Source of the DNA: Ketobacter alkanivorans
GTDB lineage: Bacteria; Pseudomonadota; Gammaproteobacteria; Pseudomonadales; Ketobacteraceae
Assembly (NCBI RefSeq): GCF_002863865.1
Contig: NZ_CP022684.1
Span: forward strand, 2,261,501 to 2,325,500
DNA: 64,000 nucleotides
Direction of reading: 5' to 3'
The notes beneath the pieces were generated by a model. It was given only the letters and a program-made list of their open reading frames with translations. It did not search any database and was not told the origin of the DNA. Of this stretch, positions 9,466-19,232 are shown piece after piece. A program made the position numbers and the translations under genes. Position 1 is the stretch's first letter. Each line of letters starts with the position of its first letter.

Positions 9466-10554
9466 ATGTTCTCCCTGCTGCGAGAAAACCCAATGAGCGA
9501 TTTTTCGATTAAACGCCTTTCCAACTGCGGTGACCCTGTTGCCGATGCAGTTGCATTGCGTATTGATCGCCGCCGACCTGCGCAAATGATGGATGAAGTC
9601 CATTACCTCGCTAAAACCGAAATCGGTGTTTATCAAGAGCTAATTGATCAACTTAACACGCTTCCTGACTGGCTAGACTGGCATCAGATAGAACACGCCC
9701 GCCGCCTGCAATCTGCTTTCAATCACGCCCGCAGCATCGCCGTATTCACCGGCAGCCTGCTGGAAGGCTACTGTCAGAACCGGGCGGCCGTTGCGTTGGT
9801 CACACGCGGTCACCTGCAACATGAAGTAATACGCAGAATCCACGAAGCCAATTATCTGCTGCATAGCCTGAAGCCACGCAACTGCCTGCAATCAGGCAAA
9901 ACCGGGCACCGGGCACTATCTGAGTTACGCCTCTCCAACGCCATGTTACGCAAGAGCCTCTTATCGCGAGGCTGGGACGAAGATCACAACAGCAAACCTC
10001 TATCACAACTGGATATGGCGTTTGATATGCTGGAATTCGGCTACATTGCCACCCTTGGCATGGAGCGCCTGGGCATTCAGCTGCAACAGGATGACAAAGA
10101 CGCCATTCATCATTTTTGGCGTTACTGCGGCTGGCTATATGGCGTGGATGAAAGCCTGTTAACCCAAGATCAGAAGCAGGAATCCGCGCTGTATACTCAA
10201 TTGAGCAGTCGCCAAAAGAAAGTCGCCAAAGAACACGAACTACTGGCTCACACCACATTGCGCAGCATCAGCGAGCAATCGATACTGAACATCCCCAGCG
10301 AACTGCTGCTGACATTCAGTCGCATCTGCCTCGGCAACGAAAAAGCCGATTCCCTGGCCATTCCTCAGCCGCCTGGCTGGCGCCGCACCGCCAACTTCTA
10401 CGTTACTGCCAATCGCGGAGCCACCTTCGTGCATTACCACATTCCGGGCATGAGCGGACTGAACGAACGCATCAACTATTATGTGTCGCGCAATATTACC
10501 GTGCCGCCTCAAGATCAGGATCGCAGAATTCGCAACCTGAAGAAAATTGCTTAA
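9466..10554 (+). CDS. MpaB/Lcp-type (DUF2236) oxygenase-like protein
   Basis: The 362-residue protein resembles the oxygenase MpaB/DUF2236 family, which includes latex-clearing protein Lcp, a b-type heme dioxygenase. I see the helical layout with VFTGSLLEGYCQNRAA, a basic HRALSELRLSNAMLRKSL segment where Lcp-like proteins carry conserved Arg and His, and FGYIATLGMERLGI. No signal peptide is visible, so the enzyme appears cytosolic. The substrate is unknown; these enzymes oxidise isoprenoids, mycophenolate side chains or polyketides. GTG 9463 directly precedes ATG 9466; ATG 9493 is another possible start. It is convergent with the following diguanylate cyclase gene. Confidence 0.7.
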   Translation: MFSLLRENPMSDFSIKRLSNCGDPVADAVALRIDRRRPAQMMDEVHYLAKTEIGVYQELIDQLNTLPDWLDWHQIEHARRLQSAFNHARSIAVFTGSLLEGYCQNRAAVALVTRGHLQHEVIRRIHEANYLLHSLKPRNCLQSGKTGHRALSELRLSNAMLRKSLLSRGWDEDHNSKPLSQLDMAFDMLEFGYIATLGMERLGIQLQQDDKDAIHHFWRYCGWLYGVDESLLTQDQKQESALYTQLSSRQKKVAKEHELLAHTTLRSISEQSILNIPSELLLTFSRICLGNEKADSLAIPQPPGWRRTANFYVTANRGATFVHYHIPGMSGLNERINYYVSRNITVPPQDQDRRIRNLKKIA

Positions 10555-10571
10555 GATAACCTGCCACTAAG

Positions 10572-12488
10572 CTAACCGGCCAAATTAGAAAGTACGCAAC
10601 AGTTCCGGCCATTAGTCTTAGCCTCGTACAGCGCCTTATCTGCTGCCTCGATCAGCTCATGCTGCTCATCACCGGCCACCATTACCCATCCTGCAACACC
10701 CAGGCTGGCGCTAATGGGAATACGCTTACCTTTATAAATGAATTTCAAGTGATTGATTCTGTCACGGACACGCTCTGCCACCTGATAGGCTTCTTGTTGA
10801 GTAGTATCCGGTAACACAATGGCAAACTCCTCGCCCCCATAGCGAGCCACCAAATCTGAACCACGGCTGGCTGCATCGCCAATAGCAGAAGCCACCAGAC
10901 GCAAACAGTCATCCCCAACCAAATGGCCATAGGAATCGTTAAACTGTTTGAAATGATCAATGTCCACCAATATCAACGATAACGCCTGACCGGTGCGCAC
11001 AGAGCGCTCCTGTTCACGGGTCAAGGTTTCATCGAAATAGCGACGATTATGCACCTTGGTTAACGGATCTGTGACACTGAGCTTTGCAAGCTCCCGATTG
11101 GCTATCTCCAAATTCGTCATCGTGCGCTCCAGCTCTTGAGTACGCAATGCGACACGGGCCTCCAACTGGCTGTTGGTTTCCTTTTGCATCTGCAACATGG
11201 CTTCCTGGGCCATGAGTTTTTCCTCCCGCTCGGTACTGATCAATTTCTGCAGATCAAGTGCTCTAACTTGTGCCATCTCGCGCTCTTTCCGTTCCCGGTT
11301 GATCCGCTCTGCCAAGGCAAAGGATAGCAACAGCATTTCAACGACAAACCCTATCAACTGACCATTTTCCGTGATCGACACATACGGCAGAAAACCTTCC
11401 ATCATCAATACCGCGACAAAGGTCAATGCAATCAGGCCACCCCAGGCAATGGTAAAATAACGGGCCGAAACATTGCCCTTGTTCCAAAGAGCAATGGAAG
11501 TAGCCAACGCGACAACGCAGGATATCAGTGCAAATATCTCGTTTACGACTATCAGATAGTCTTTTCCCAACAGCAACGTTATAGCGCTTAATAACCAATA
11601 GCCCACAAAGAATGTATTCAAATGCAACACCCAACCACCGTAGGTTTTGAGTTGCAAAAAATTCCGCATAAACAGGGCAGCGGCAAAAAAGCTCACATAA
11701 ATAGATAGCGCGAAGCCATTCATACGAAACCATTGAATGTGCCCCCAAATCAAATGATCTCCGACCCCGGTCAACCCCGCCTCGTACATAATGACTGAGC
11801 CCGCGTACAGCGAGTAATAGAAATAACTGCTGTCACGTGTGAAACCAAACAGTGACATGTTGTACAGCAACATGGCACCCAGCACACCAAACGCCAATCC
11901 ATACCAAACGTAACGCTGCCATTGTTGCTTATCGAGCGCATCCACCTGCCAAATAAACATGGGCAGGAACAGATTAAAGCGCGACACCACTCGCAAATAG
12001 ACACGCTTCTTCTGACCCGACTCAAGGTGTACAGGAAAAATCCAGCTGGTATTGCTGTTGTCACCCAACGATCGTTCATGCAACAGACCCGCTTCCATTT
12101 TCGAAGTCTCACCGGATTCAAGGTCTATCGCGTAAAAGTCGACGACGCTCAGATTGATCCATCGGATCTCCAACAACCGGGTGACCAACTCTGTATTGGT
12201 ATTTTCAATATCGAAATAGAACCAGACGGGGGTTTTGCTTTTACCGGCATTGATAGATGCCTTTTGCATCGTCAGCCAATCCACATCCATCAGCTGATCG
12301 AGAGACTCTATTTCCACGCCTTCGGGTTGCTGCCAGTAACGCACATGCTCTGACAACAGGCGCACCTGCCCCTCTGTTGCTATCTCAACAGTTTCTGCTT
12401 GTGTCGCGCCATATGCTGTTCCAACAGATAACAGAACAAACATGCCGACCAACATTACGCCCCAACGTTTAAACACCCACCGATTCAC
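10572..12488 (-). CDS. 7TMR-DISM diguanylate cyclase
   Basis: From GTG 12488 the product is about 638 residues: signal peptide (KRWGVMLVGMFVLLSVGTAYGA), an extracellular sensory 7TMR-DISMED2-like domain, seven membrane helices, a coiled coil (MAQEAMLQMQKETNSQLEARV) and a C-terminal GGDEF domain. The active site is RYGGEEFAIVLPD. An RGSD inhibitory I-site lies exactly five residues before GGEEF, so feedback inhibition by c-di-GMP is expected. The protein should sit in the inner membrane and make c-di-GMP in response to a periplasmic cue. GTG 12581 or ATG 12455 are alternative starts. Confidence 0.88.
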   Translation of the reverse strand: MNRWVFKRWGVMLVGMFVLLSVGTAYGATQAETVEIATEGQVRLLSEHVRYWQQPEGVEIESLDQLMDVDWLTMQKASINAGKSKTPVWFYFDIENTNTELVTRLLEIRWINLSVVDFYAIDLESGETSKMEAGLLHERSLGDNSNTSWIFPVHLESGQKKRVYLRVVSRFNLFLPMFIWQVDALDKQQWQRYVWYGLAFGVLGAMLLYNMSLFGFTRDSSYFYYSLYAGSVIMYEAGLTGVGDHLIWGHIQWFRMNGFALSIYVSFFAAALFMRNFLQLKTYGGWVLHLNTFFVGYWLLSAITLLLGKDYLIVVNEIFALISCVVALATSIALWNKGNVSARYFTIAWGGLIALTFVAVLMMEGFLPYVSITENGQLIGFVVEMLLLSFALAERINRERKEREMAQVRALDLQKLISTEREEKLMAQEAMLQMQKETNSQLEARVALRTQELERTMTNLEIANRELAKLSVTDPLTKVHNRRYFDETLTREQERSVRTGQALSLILVDIDHFKQFNDSYGHLVGDDCLRLVASAIGDAASRGSDLVARYGGEEFAIVLPDTTQQEAYQVAERVRDRINHLKFIYKGKRIPISASLGVAGWVMVAGDEQHELIEAADKALYEAKTNGRNCCVLSNLAG

Positions 12489-12683
12489 CTGTAGAACTAT
12501 CTGAATTGAAGTATAGTTTGGATCATTGTATCTGTAGATACAGCCTGTTGTGGTTGTGTAATCCAAACAACGAATTACCACAAATCTTTGTCAAACCTAA
12601 TGGAATATGGGAAAGTTAATGACCAAGCGACAACATACCGTACTGTCGCACGCCCAAAACCAAAACGACTTAATCTGTTAACT

Positions 12684-14504
12684 ATGAATCAGGCCATCGC
12701 ACTGCATTACAGCATCACCCCAATCGATCCCCATGCACATTTGTTTCAGGTGCAACTGGATATCCCGTTCCCGGTTTCTGAAGGACAACAGGTACGCTTG
12801 CCCAGCTGGATTCCCGGCAGCTATATGATAAGGGATTTCGCCAAAAACATTGTGGCCATACACGGTGAGTCTGGGGGCCAAGAAATAGAGTTAGTTAAAC
12901 AGGATAAGCAAACCTGGCTTCTGCCAACCACCCATGCACCCTCCAGTATTCACTATCAAGTCTACGCCTGGGACATGTCGGTACGCTCCGCTCATCTGGA
13001 TCAAACCCATGCTTATTTTAATGGCACCAGTGTATTTCTGGAACTGGTGGGGCACAGCCAGCTACCTTGCACAATTGACATTAACAACGCCACCATCCCC
13101 GAAGCCGCACACTGGCAAGTAGGCACATCGCTACCCACAGATGGTGCTGAGCTTTATGGCTTTGGGCGTTATCGCGCCAAAGATTACAGTGATCTCATTG
13201 ATCATCCCGTAGAGATTGCTGCATTTGACCGAGTCAGTTTTGAAGCCTGCGGGGTGCCCCATGATTTCATTCTAACCGGCCTGCACAATGCTGATCTGGA
13301 TCGGTTAGCACAGGATCTGAAAGTCATCTGCGAGCACCAAATCCAGTTGTTTGGTAAGCCCGCTCCCTTTGATCGCTATGTATTTATTACTTGGGCGGTT
13401 GGCAATGGCTATGGCGGCCTCGAACATCGCGCTTCCACCAGCCTGATCTGCAACCGCGATGACCTTCCCAGCCGAAACGAACGAGGCAAGGTAAGCGATG
13501 GCTACAAAACGTTCCTGGGTTTGTGCAGTCACGAGTATTTCCACAGTTGGAACGTAAAGCGAATCCAACCTGACATCCCTTACGATCTAAGCCAGGAAAA
13601 CCACACCCCCTTGCTGTGGGCGTTTGAGGGAATCACCTCCTACTACGACGACCTCACACTGGTCAGAACCGGTTTAATCAGCACTGTGGAATATCTGGAG
13701 CTGGTAGGAAAGACCATGACCCGTATTCTACGTAACCCCGGACGCTTCAAGCAATCAACGGCGCAATCCAGTTATGATGCCTGGACCAAGTTTTACAAAC
13801 AGGATGAAAACGCGGCCAATGCCATCGTCAGCTATTACACCAAAGGATCATTAATTGCGCTGGGACTGGATCTGACTCTGCGCCGTTTAAGCGAGGGGCA
13901 CGTGACGCTGGATCAGGTGATGGTGAAGCTTTGGCAACAGCATGGGCAAACTGCCATACCGGTCACAGAGTTCGGTATTCAAGCTCTGTGCAGAGAGCTA
14001 CTGGAAAACCATGGATTGAATAGCAGCAATGCCGTAGCAGAACTGGATAGCTATTTGAACACAGCTATTTACGGCACCGAGGATTTGGACTTCCACGCTC
14101 TACTTGCCCCTATGGGTATTACCTATCACGTTCGCACTGCCAGCTCTACCAGCGATAACGGTGGTAAACCTGCCAGCAATGATGGGGTACGCCTCGATCT
14201 GGGCATCAGCACCAGCGCCGATGCCTCAGGCATAAAAGTTCAGCGGGTTCTGATTGGGAGCAGCGCGCATCAGGCTGGCATTTCGGCCGGCGATGTATTA
14301 ATCGCTCTGGATCGCATCAAACTTGATAACAGCAATCTGGAAAAGCTACTGAGCCGTTATATAGCAGATGAAACCGTCGAAATAATCGGCTTTCGACGGG
14401 ACGAACTGATGACGTTTAAGGTTAAGTTGGCGACTGCACCAGAGGACACTGTCTGGCTGGAAATCGGTGACTCAAGCAAGCTTAAGGGCTGGCTCACTTG
14501 CTAA
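12684..14504 (+). CDS. M61 family glycyl-aminopeptidase-like metallopeptidase
   Basis: The 606-residue protein (from ATG 12684, MNQAIALHYS) shows the M61 architecture. An N-terminal beta domain contains LPSWIPGSYMIRDFAK. The zinc site HEYFHSWN lies near residue 283, and FEGITSYYDD carries the third ligand Glu about 30 residues on. The C-terminal PDZ domain (VLIGSSAHQAGISAGDVLIALD region) completes it. M61 enzymes are cytosolic aminopeptidases that prefer N-terminal Gly or Ala. No signal peptide is visible. The frame is open upstream to TTG 12588. It ends one base before the convergent M23 gene. Confidence 0.9.
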   Translation: MNQAIALHYSITPIDPHAHLFQVQLDIPFPVSEGQQVRLPSWIPGSYMIRDFAKNIVAIHGESGGQEIELVKQDKQTWLLPTTHAPSSIHYQVYAWDMSVRSAHLDQTHAYFNGTSVFLELVGHSQLPCTIDINNATIPEAAHWQVGTSLPTDGAELYGFGRYRAKDYSDLIDHPVEIAAFDRVSFEACGVPHDFILTGLHNADLDRLAQDLKVICEHQIQLFGKPAPFDRYVFITWAVGNGYGGLEHRASTSLICNRDDLPSRNERGKVSDGYKTFLGLCSHEYFHSWNVKRIQPDIPYDLSQENHTPLLWAFEGITSYYDDLTLVRTGLISTVEYLELVGKTMTRILRNPGRFKQSTAQSSYDAWTKFYKQDENAANAIVSYYTKGSLIALGLDLTLRRLSEGHVTLDQVMVKLWQQHGQTAIPVTEFGIQALCRELLENHGLNSSNAVAELDSYLNTAIYGTEDLDFHALLAPMGITYHVRTASSTSDNGGKPASNDGVRLDLGISTSADASGIKVQRVLIGSSAHQAGISAGDVLIALDRIKLDNSNLEKLLSRYIADETVEIIGFRRDELMTFKVKLATAPEDTVWLEIGDSSKLKGWLTC

Positions 14505-14505
14505 T

Positions 14506-15342
14506 TCACTTAATAGCCGGCACCAACAATTGGGGATCCAGGCGCTCCTGATACCAATTTAGACGCCAGCATAGATGGGGGCCCGTGGCTCGACCAGAGG
14601 CCCCCACCAAACCAATCACCTGGCCCTGCCTGACGATATCACCGCTTTGAACCAGCAGCTTGCTCATATGCAGATAGCTGGTACTGATACCGTGACCATG
14701 ATCGATTACCATTGTCCCCCCTGAGAAGAACATATCCCCATGAGCAAGACTCACAACACCATCTGCTGGGGCCATGATTTCTGTGCCCTTTGGGGCGGCA
14801 ATATCCACACCAAAATGAGGGCGCCGGGGCTCACCATTGTAAATTCGTTGACTGCCATAAACACCGGTTATTGGCCCCTGTACTGGCCACTGAAATGACT
14901 GCAAGAACCCCGTCAAACCGGTATCAGCATCACGGGCAACTTTAACCTGTCCGGCTTCCTTTTGAATACGAGCAAGATGGGTCTTATCAGGGTTCACTGT
15001 CTGCGCTGGCACCCCCTCTATGCGCTGGAGGTTGTATTCTCGCTTGCTCAAAGTAAACGGCAATGTTGTGCGGCTTCCATCCGCCAACTGAACAGTCAAC
15101 GCCTGACTGAGGGCCTCGTCCCGACCAAAGCCCAGCACAAACTCGCCACCTGCGGTCAACGATAAGCGCCGCTTCTGATATTCCACCTGAGACCCTGCCG
15201 GTACTTTGCCGATGATCATGCCACCCTGCTGCAAGGAACCCTGCAGGGATAAATCATCCAGAGATAGCGCGTGCACCTGCGTCGCGGCGACCATAACCAC
15301 GCTGCACAACGCCCACATCATGCCACGCACACAGTTCATCAA
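14506..15342 (-). CDS. M23 (LytM) family peptidase with altered HxH motif
   Basis: The 278-residue protein has an N-terminal signal peptide (CVRGMMWALCSVVMVAATQVHA), a beta-rich linker domain and a C-terminal LytM domain. Zinc ligands HFGVD (His and Asp) and the catalytic His of STSYLHMSK are present. The usual HxH motif reads GPHLCW, so the second His, normally the third zinc ligand, is Cys. It should act on peptidoglycan cross-bridges in the periplasm if active. Its start overlaps the stop of the upstream transglycosylase gene by four bases (ATGA), implying translational coupling and a joint role in wall remodelling. Confidence 0.88.
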   Translation of the reverse strand: MMNCVRGMMWALCSVVMVAATQVHALSLDDLSLQGSLQQGGMIIGKVPAGSQVEYQKRRLSLTAGGEFVLGFGRDEALSQALTVQLADGSRTTLPFTLSKREYNLQRIEGVPAQTVNPDKTHLARIQKEAGQVKVARDADTGLTGFLQSFQWPVQGPITGVYGSQRIYNGEPRRPHFGVDIAAPKGTEIMAPADGVVSLAHGDMFFSGGTMVIDHGHGISTSYLHMSKLLVQSGDIVRQGQVIGLVGASGRATGPHLCWRLNWYQERLDPQLLVPAIK

Positions 15343-16595
15343 GGTGTTTTCTCCAGCTGCCGTGTTGATTCATCCGGTTCTGCCACGGCCGGCGCCAACA
15401 GCCTCAACTGGGTCATCACCTCATCGGACGGATAGCCATCCGCCACCCAGCCCTTAGCTTGCTGCAAATCCCGCAACGCCCGCTTGGTACGGGTACCAAA
15501 AATTCCGTCCGCTACGCCTGCGTCATACCCGGCGGCATTAAGTGCCTCCTGAATACCCTTGACCGTTTCAAGTGTGAGCCGCTCATCGTCCGGCGGCGTC
15601 GTTTCCAGCGCAACACCGCCATTGACCCGATCCGCCAGGTGGCCCACCGCCAGCGCGTAATACTCGGATCGATTCCAACCCATAATCACATCGAAGTTGT
15701 GATACACCACAAAGGCTGGCCCCTTGTGGCCACTGGGAATGATCACCGACGCGGGTAACTGCAATGAGGGCAAGCGATTGCCATGTACATCTCGGATACC
15801 CAGTTTACGCCATTCCGCCAACGGCTTACGCACATCACGCCCCGCCAGCGCATAATCAAACCCTTGAGGAAGGCGCACCTCTCTGCCCCAGCGCACATCA
15901 CGTTGCCAACCCAGCTGATTGAGAAAGTGGGCTGCAGAGGTAAACGCATCGGGTAGGCTATTCCAAAGATCTGCTTTGTTGTCACCATCTGCATCCACAG
16001 CAAAACGCCGATACGCACTGGGCATAAACTGCATGTTACCCATGGCTCCCGCCCACGAACCCAACATGGTGCCATGGTCGGCTACCCCCGCCTCCACCAG
16101 GCGCAACGCCTCCATCAGCTCCAGTGTGAAGAACTCACTACGGCGCGGATCACAGGCCAGAGTCGCAAGGGAATCCAGTACGTTCATTTTCCCAAGATAA
16201 GAACCAAAATTGGTCTCCAGCCCCCAGAACGCCACAATGTATTGGGGTGGAATGCCATATTGACGAGTAAGTTGCTGTAAAAGGGGATAATGGGTTTTGA
16301 GCAATTGACGGCCACGAGTGATGCGCTGGTCGTTCACACGCTGGCCCAGATAATTATGGAAGGTTTCGGTGAACTCGGGCTGGCGCCGATCCAATTCAAT
16401 AACCCTGGCCACATACTGCACAGCGCCCAATTGGCTTTCCACCACCTGTGGCGCAATGCTTTCCTGCAATGCACGCTGCTTGAGATCATCAACGCATCGA
16501 CCAAACTCAGCGTCAGGCGTCTGTGCCCACAGCGAGCCACTTCCCAGCAGCCCTGCCAGCAAGACGCCCCTCACGCAGCAATTCCATGATTTCAT
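15339..16595 (-). CDS. Lytic murein transglycosylase, MltB-like, with peptidoglycan-binding domain
   Basis: The 418-residue protein has a signal peptide (VRGVLLAGLLGSGSLWA), an SLT_2/MltB catalytic domain with the catalytic Glu in FWGLETNFGSYLG, and the GAMGNMQFMPS segment that lines the active site. It ends in a PG_binding_1 domain (GIQEALNAAGYDAGVADGIF, followed by GTRTKRALRDLQ). It cleaves the glycan strand with formation of 1,6-anhydro-MurNAc. No lipobox is visible, so it is probably soluble in the periplasm. It is the first gene of a coupled pair with the M23 peptidase gene. Confidence 0.92.
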   Translation of the reverse strand: MKSWNCCVRGVLLAGLLGSGSLWAQTPDAEFGRCVDDLKQRALQESIAPQVVESQLGAVQYVARVIELDRRQPEFTETFHNYLGQRVNDQRITRGRQLLKTHYPLLQQLTRQYGIPPQYIVAFWGLETNFGSYLGKMNVLDSLATLACDPRRSEFFTLELMEALRLVEAGVADHGTMLGSWAGAMGNMQFMPSAYRRFAVDADGDNKADLWNSLPDAFTSAAHFLNQLGWQRDVRWGREVRLPQGFDYALAGRDVRKPLAEWRKLGIRDVHGNRLPSLQLPASVIIPSGHKGPAFVVYHNFDVIMGWNRSEYYALAVGHLADRVNGGVALETTPPDDERLTLETVKGIQEALNAAGYDAGVADGIFGTRTKRALRDLQQAKGWVADGYPSDEVMTQLRLLAPAVAEPDESTRQLEKTP

Positions 16596-16694
16596 TTGGG
16601 TTATTCCGATCCAACTGACTGATTAAACCATGCTAGCAAATTAACTTGGTCCAAGCAGCATCCGACCGAATAAATATTCCAGCTGAGCGCTAGA

Positions 16695-18011
16695 TCACTG
16701 CCCCCACTGCCCAGCCCGCTCCACACTCTCCCGATAGGGGCGCAAAGACGCCAACAACAGAGCAATCGCTAGCAAAGTGCTCACCACACTGATGATCAGC
16801 AGTGAATAACGCAAGGCATTGTCATCCTGAAAAACAAAATCCGTCAGCAGCGCCACCGCCGTTGGCCCCACGCCCAAACCAATAATGGTCACCACAAACA
16901 GGTACATGGCAGAAGCCTGCCCGCGCATGGGGTTGGGCATGATCTCCTGAATCGCTGCCGGAGCCACACCAAATGGCATCGCCAGCGCAAAGCAACCCAC
17001 ACCGATACAAGCTATTGCAACCGGCAGGCTATCAATGGCGTAGCCCACAAACGATGGCAACGCGATCACCACAGCCACCAGGCCAACCCGCATGGGTGCA
17101 TCCTTATACCCGCGGCTGGTCAACCAATCGGATAAGCGGCCACCCACAATAATGCCCAGAGATCCAAAAACCCCAATCAATATGCCATAGATGAAGCCCA
17201 CTTCCGCCGCATCCATGGCAAAGGTACGCATGAAAAATGCAGGAACCCAAGACGATGCACCATAGGAACAGAACGCCACACAAGCGAAGCTCAAATTGTG
17301 CAACAGCACGGTTTTACGATTGAGTTTGATGTAGGCCAACACTTCTGCAAACGAAACCTCAACACCCACCCCAGCGCCTTGGCGCACAGGCTCCTTCAGA
17401 AACAACAACAGCAGGCAAAACATCACCCCGGCAGCACCCAATATCAGGAAGATCAATTGCCATGGGCGGATCATGCCAATCACCGGCAGGTCGATATCGC
17501 CCTGAGCCGAAGCAAAGTGAATCACCAAACCACCCAGCAGAAAAGCCAACCCCGACCCCACATAAATACCCATGGAATACACACTGATCGCGGTAGCCCG
17601 CTGGTGAGGTGGAAAACTGTCCGCAATCAGGGAATAAGCCGCCGGTGACAGCGCCGCTTCACCTGCCCCCACCCCCACGCGGGCAAACAGAAAGTGCCAA
17701 TATTGCTTTGCCAAGCCACAAGCCGCCGTCATGGCGCTCCACACCAAAATCCCCGCAGCGATCAGACCACGGCGACTGGTACGATCAGCCATGCGTCCAA
17801 GGGGAATGCCGCACAGGGTATAGAACAAGGCAAAGGAAAACCCCATCAGCAAACTCATCTCGGTATCAGATATAGCGAGATCTCGACGAATAGGGCCAAC
17901 CAACAGATTCAAGATCTGACGATCAATAAACGACAGCACGTAAGCCAACATCAGAATGGCCACAGTCAGCCACGCGCGGGCGCTGCCAGGATAAGAAACG
18001 GGCATATTCAA
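16695..18011 (-). CDS. MFS transporter (spinster-like)
   Basis: This is a 438-residue membrane protein with about 12 hydrophobic segments. The first helix is followed by SFIDRQILNLLVGPIRRDL, and the MFS loop 2-3 motif is GRMADRTSRRGL, as in spinster-type and hexuronate-like transporters. GVGAGEAALSPAAYSLIADS is the helix 4-5 signature. The substrate is unknown. TTG 18011 has GAGG eight bases upstream; the nearby ATG 18005 has poorer spacing. It stands alone, without obvious partner genes. Confidence 0.88.
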   Translation of the reverse strand: MNMPVSYPGSARAWLTVAILMLAYVLSFIDRQILNLLVGPIRRDLAISDTEMSLLMGFSFALFYTLCGIPLGRMADRTSRRGLIAAGILVWSAMTAACGLAKQYWHFLFARVGVGAGEAALSPAAYSLIADSFPPHQRATAISVYSMGIYVGSGLAFLLGGLVIHFASAQGDIDLPVIGMIRPWQLIFLILGAAGVMFCLLLLFLKEPVRQGAGVGVEVSFAEVLAYIKLNRKTVLLHNLSFACVAFCSYGASSWVPAFFMRTFAMDAAEVGFIYGILIGVFGSLGIIVGGRLSDWLTSRGYKDAPMRVGLVAVVIALPSFVGYAIDSLPVAIACIGVGCFALAMPFGVAPAAIQEIMPNPMRGQASAMYLFVVTIIGLGVGPTAVALLTDFVFQDDNALRYSLLIISVVSTLLAIALLLASLRPYRESVERAGQWGQ

Positions 18012-18148
18012 AGAAATTACCTCAGAGGTTATTATTATTCACTAAATCCGAGGGTGGGCTAAAAATCAACATATGGCAAACCGGCCAGTGCAAACTTGCC
18101 AATAAATAACCTAAAACAACCTGTTCAGCGACACTTCCAATTTGCGTA

Positions 18149-18466
18149 TTATTGAACCGCTGGATCCTGCATCATCAGCAAATCCGCATGTACCGTCAGA
18201 TCCGGCTTTTTACAATCATAGCCATCAGGGTAAGACACCTGAATGATCTGGTTGGTGCCCATGGAATCCTTCAGCAAACTCAGCATGGCCGTTGCCTCAT
18301 ATTGTGACATATGGGTCAGCTTACGGCGCACGCCAGTCACTGTGGTATAAAACAGATCGCCACCACGAGCCACCTGAACCGACTTGATCTTTTCCGGAAA
18401 GCATTTAACGGCCGCCAAAGCAGGGCTCACCACCCCCAAGATCATTACACAGATCCACCATCGCAT
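18149..18466 (-). CDS. Small secreted protein, unknown function
   Basis: This 105-residue protein begins with a clear signal peptide (MRWWICVMILGVVSPALA) cleaved before AVKCF. The mature 87 residues hold two cysteines (KCFPEK and YDCKKP) that could form one disulfide. I do not recognise a family. The start has GAGGAAT 6 bases upstream. It is divergent from the exonuclease gene with 140 bases between them. Confidence 0.7.
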   Translation of the reverse strand: MRWWICVMILGVVSPALAAVKCFPEKIKSVQVARGGDLFYTTVTGVRRKLTHMSQYEATAMLSLLKDSMGTNQIIQVSYPDGYDCKKPDLTVHADLLMMQDPAVQ

Positions 18467-18606
18467 TGATTCATTCCTCAGAGCACAAAATTTGCTAAGC
18501 TGTTATAGCATCGTTCACGCTTGCCAACAGCAATACAACGTTGTTATTGCACCATTGCTGCTCCGAAAATGGAATACCAGCACCTTAAAAGGATCAACTC
18601 CAACAC

Positions 18607-19119
18607 ATGAGAAGCGCCTACAACGCAGAACGCCCTCCCATCATCCTTGATATTGAAGCCTCCGGTTTTGGCAACGGCAGTTATCCCATAGAAGTGGGCT
18701 TTGCCGACACTGACACCAGCCGATTCTGCAGCCTGATAAAGCCCTTCCCAAACTGGACTCACTGGAGTGACAACGCCGAAGCGGCCCACGGCATCAGTCG
18801 CCAGGCCCTGAATGAGCGAGGGCGCGAGCCACGAGATGTAGCGCTGGAACTGAACAAAAAACTGAAAGGCTGCAATACCTATTGCGATGGCTGGGTGGTC
18901 GATCATCCCTGGCTTATGACCCTGTTTTTTGCAGTTAATATCGAACCCGAATTCCAGCTTTCACCCATAGAGCTGATCATGACTGAGCGCCAGATTGAGA
19001 TCTGGGATGATATTCACGACAAAATGCGCGCCTGCAGCCATGGCCAGCGGCATCGCGCCAGCACCGACGCCTGGGTGATTCAACAAACCTGGATACGCAG
19101 CCACTATTTAAGTCAATGA
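18607..19119 (+). CDS. DEDDh-type 3'-5' exonuclease-like protein
   Basis: The 170-residue protein carries the exonuclease fold: ExoI motif ILDIEASG (D15, E17), the NAEAAHGISRQAL helix seen in DnaQ-like proteins, a central Asp in TYCDGWVVD and a closing HRASTDA that gives the His and Asp of ExoIII. It is a stand-alone DnaQ-superfamily nuclease and likely degrades RNA or single-stranded DNA. It is shorter than DnaQ (about 240) and close to oligoribonuclease length (about 180), though not oligoribonuclease in sequence. Confidence 0.8.
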   Translation: MRSAYNAERPPIILDIEASGFGNGSYPIEVGFADTDTSRFCSLIKPFPNWTHWSDNAEAAHGISRQALNERGREPRDVALELNKKLKGCNTYCDGWVVDHPWLMTLFFAVNIEPEFQLSPIELIMTERQIEIWDDIHDKMRACSHGQRHRASTDAWVIQQTWIRSHYLSQ

Positions 19120-19232
19120 GTTAAGCCGATGAGCTTTGCCACTGACCCATGCCAAGTGTATGATTCTGAACACAATCGTCTAAGCAGGCTTTTAGGCCAT
19201 CCCAAGTACAGAGTTCAGCACCCGAGCGTGAT

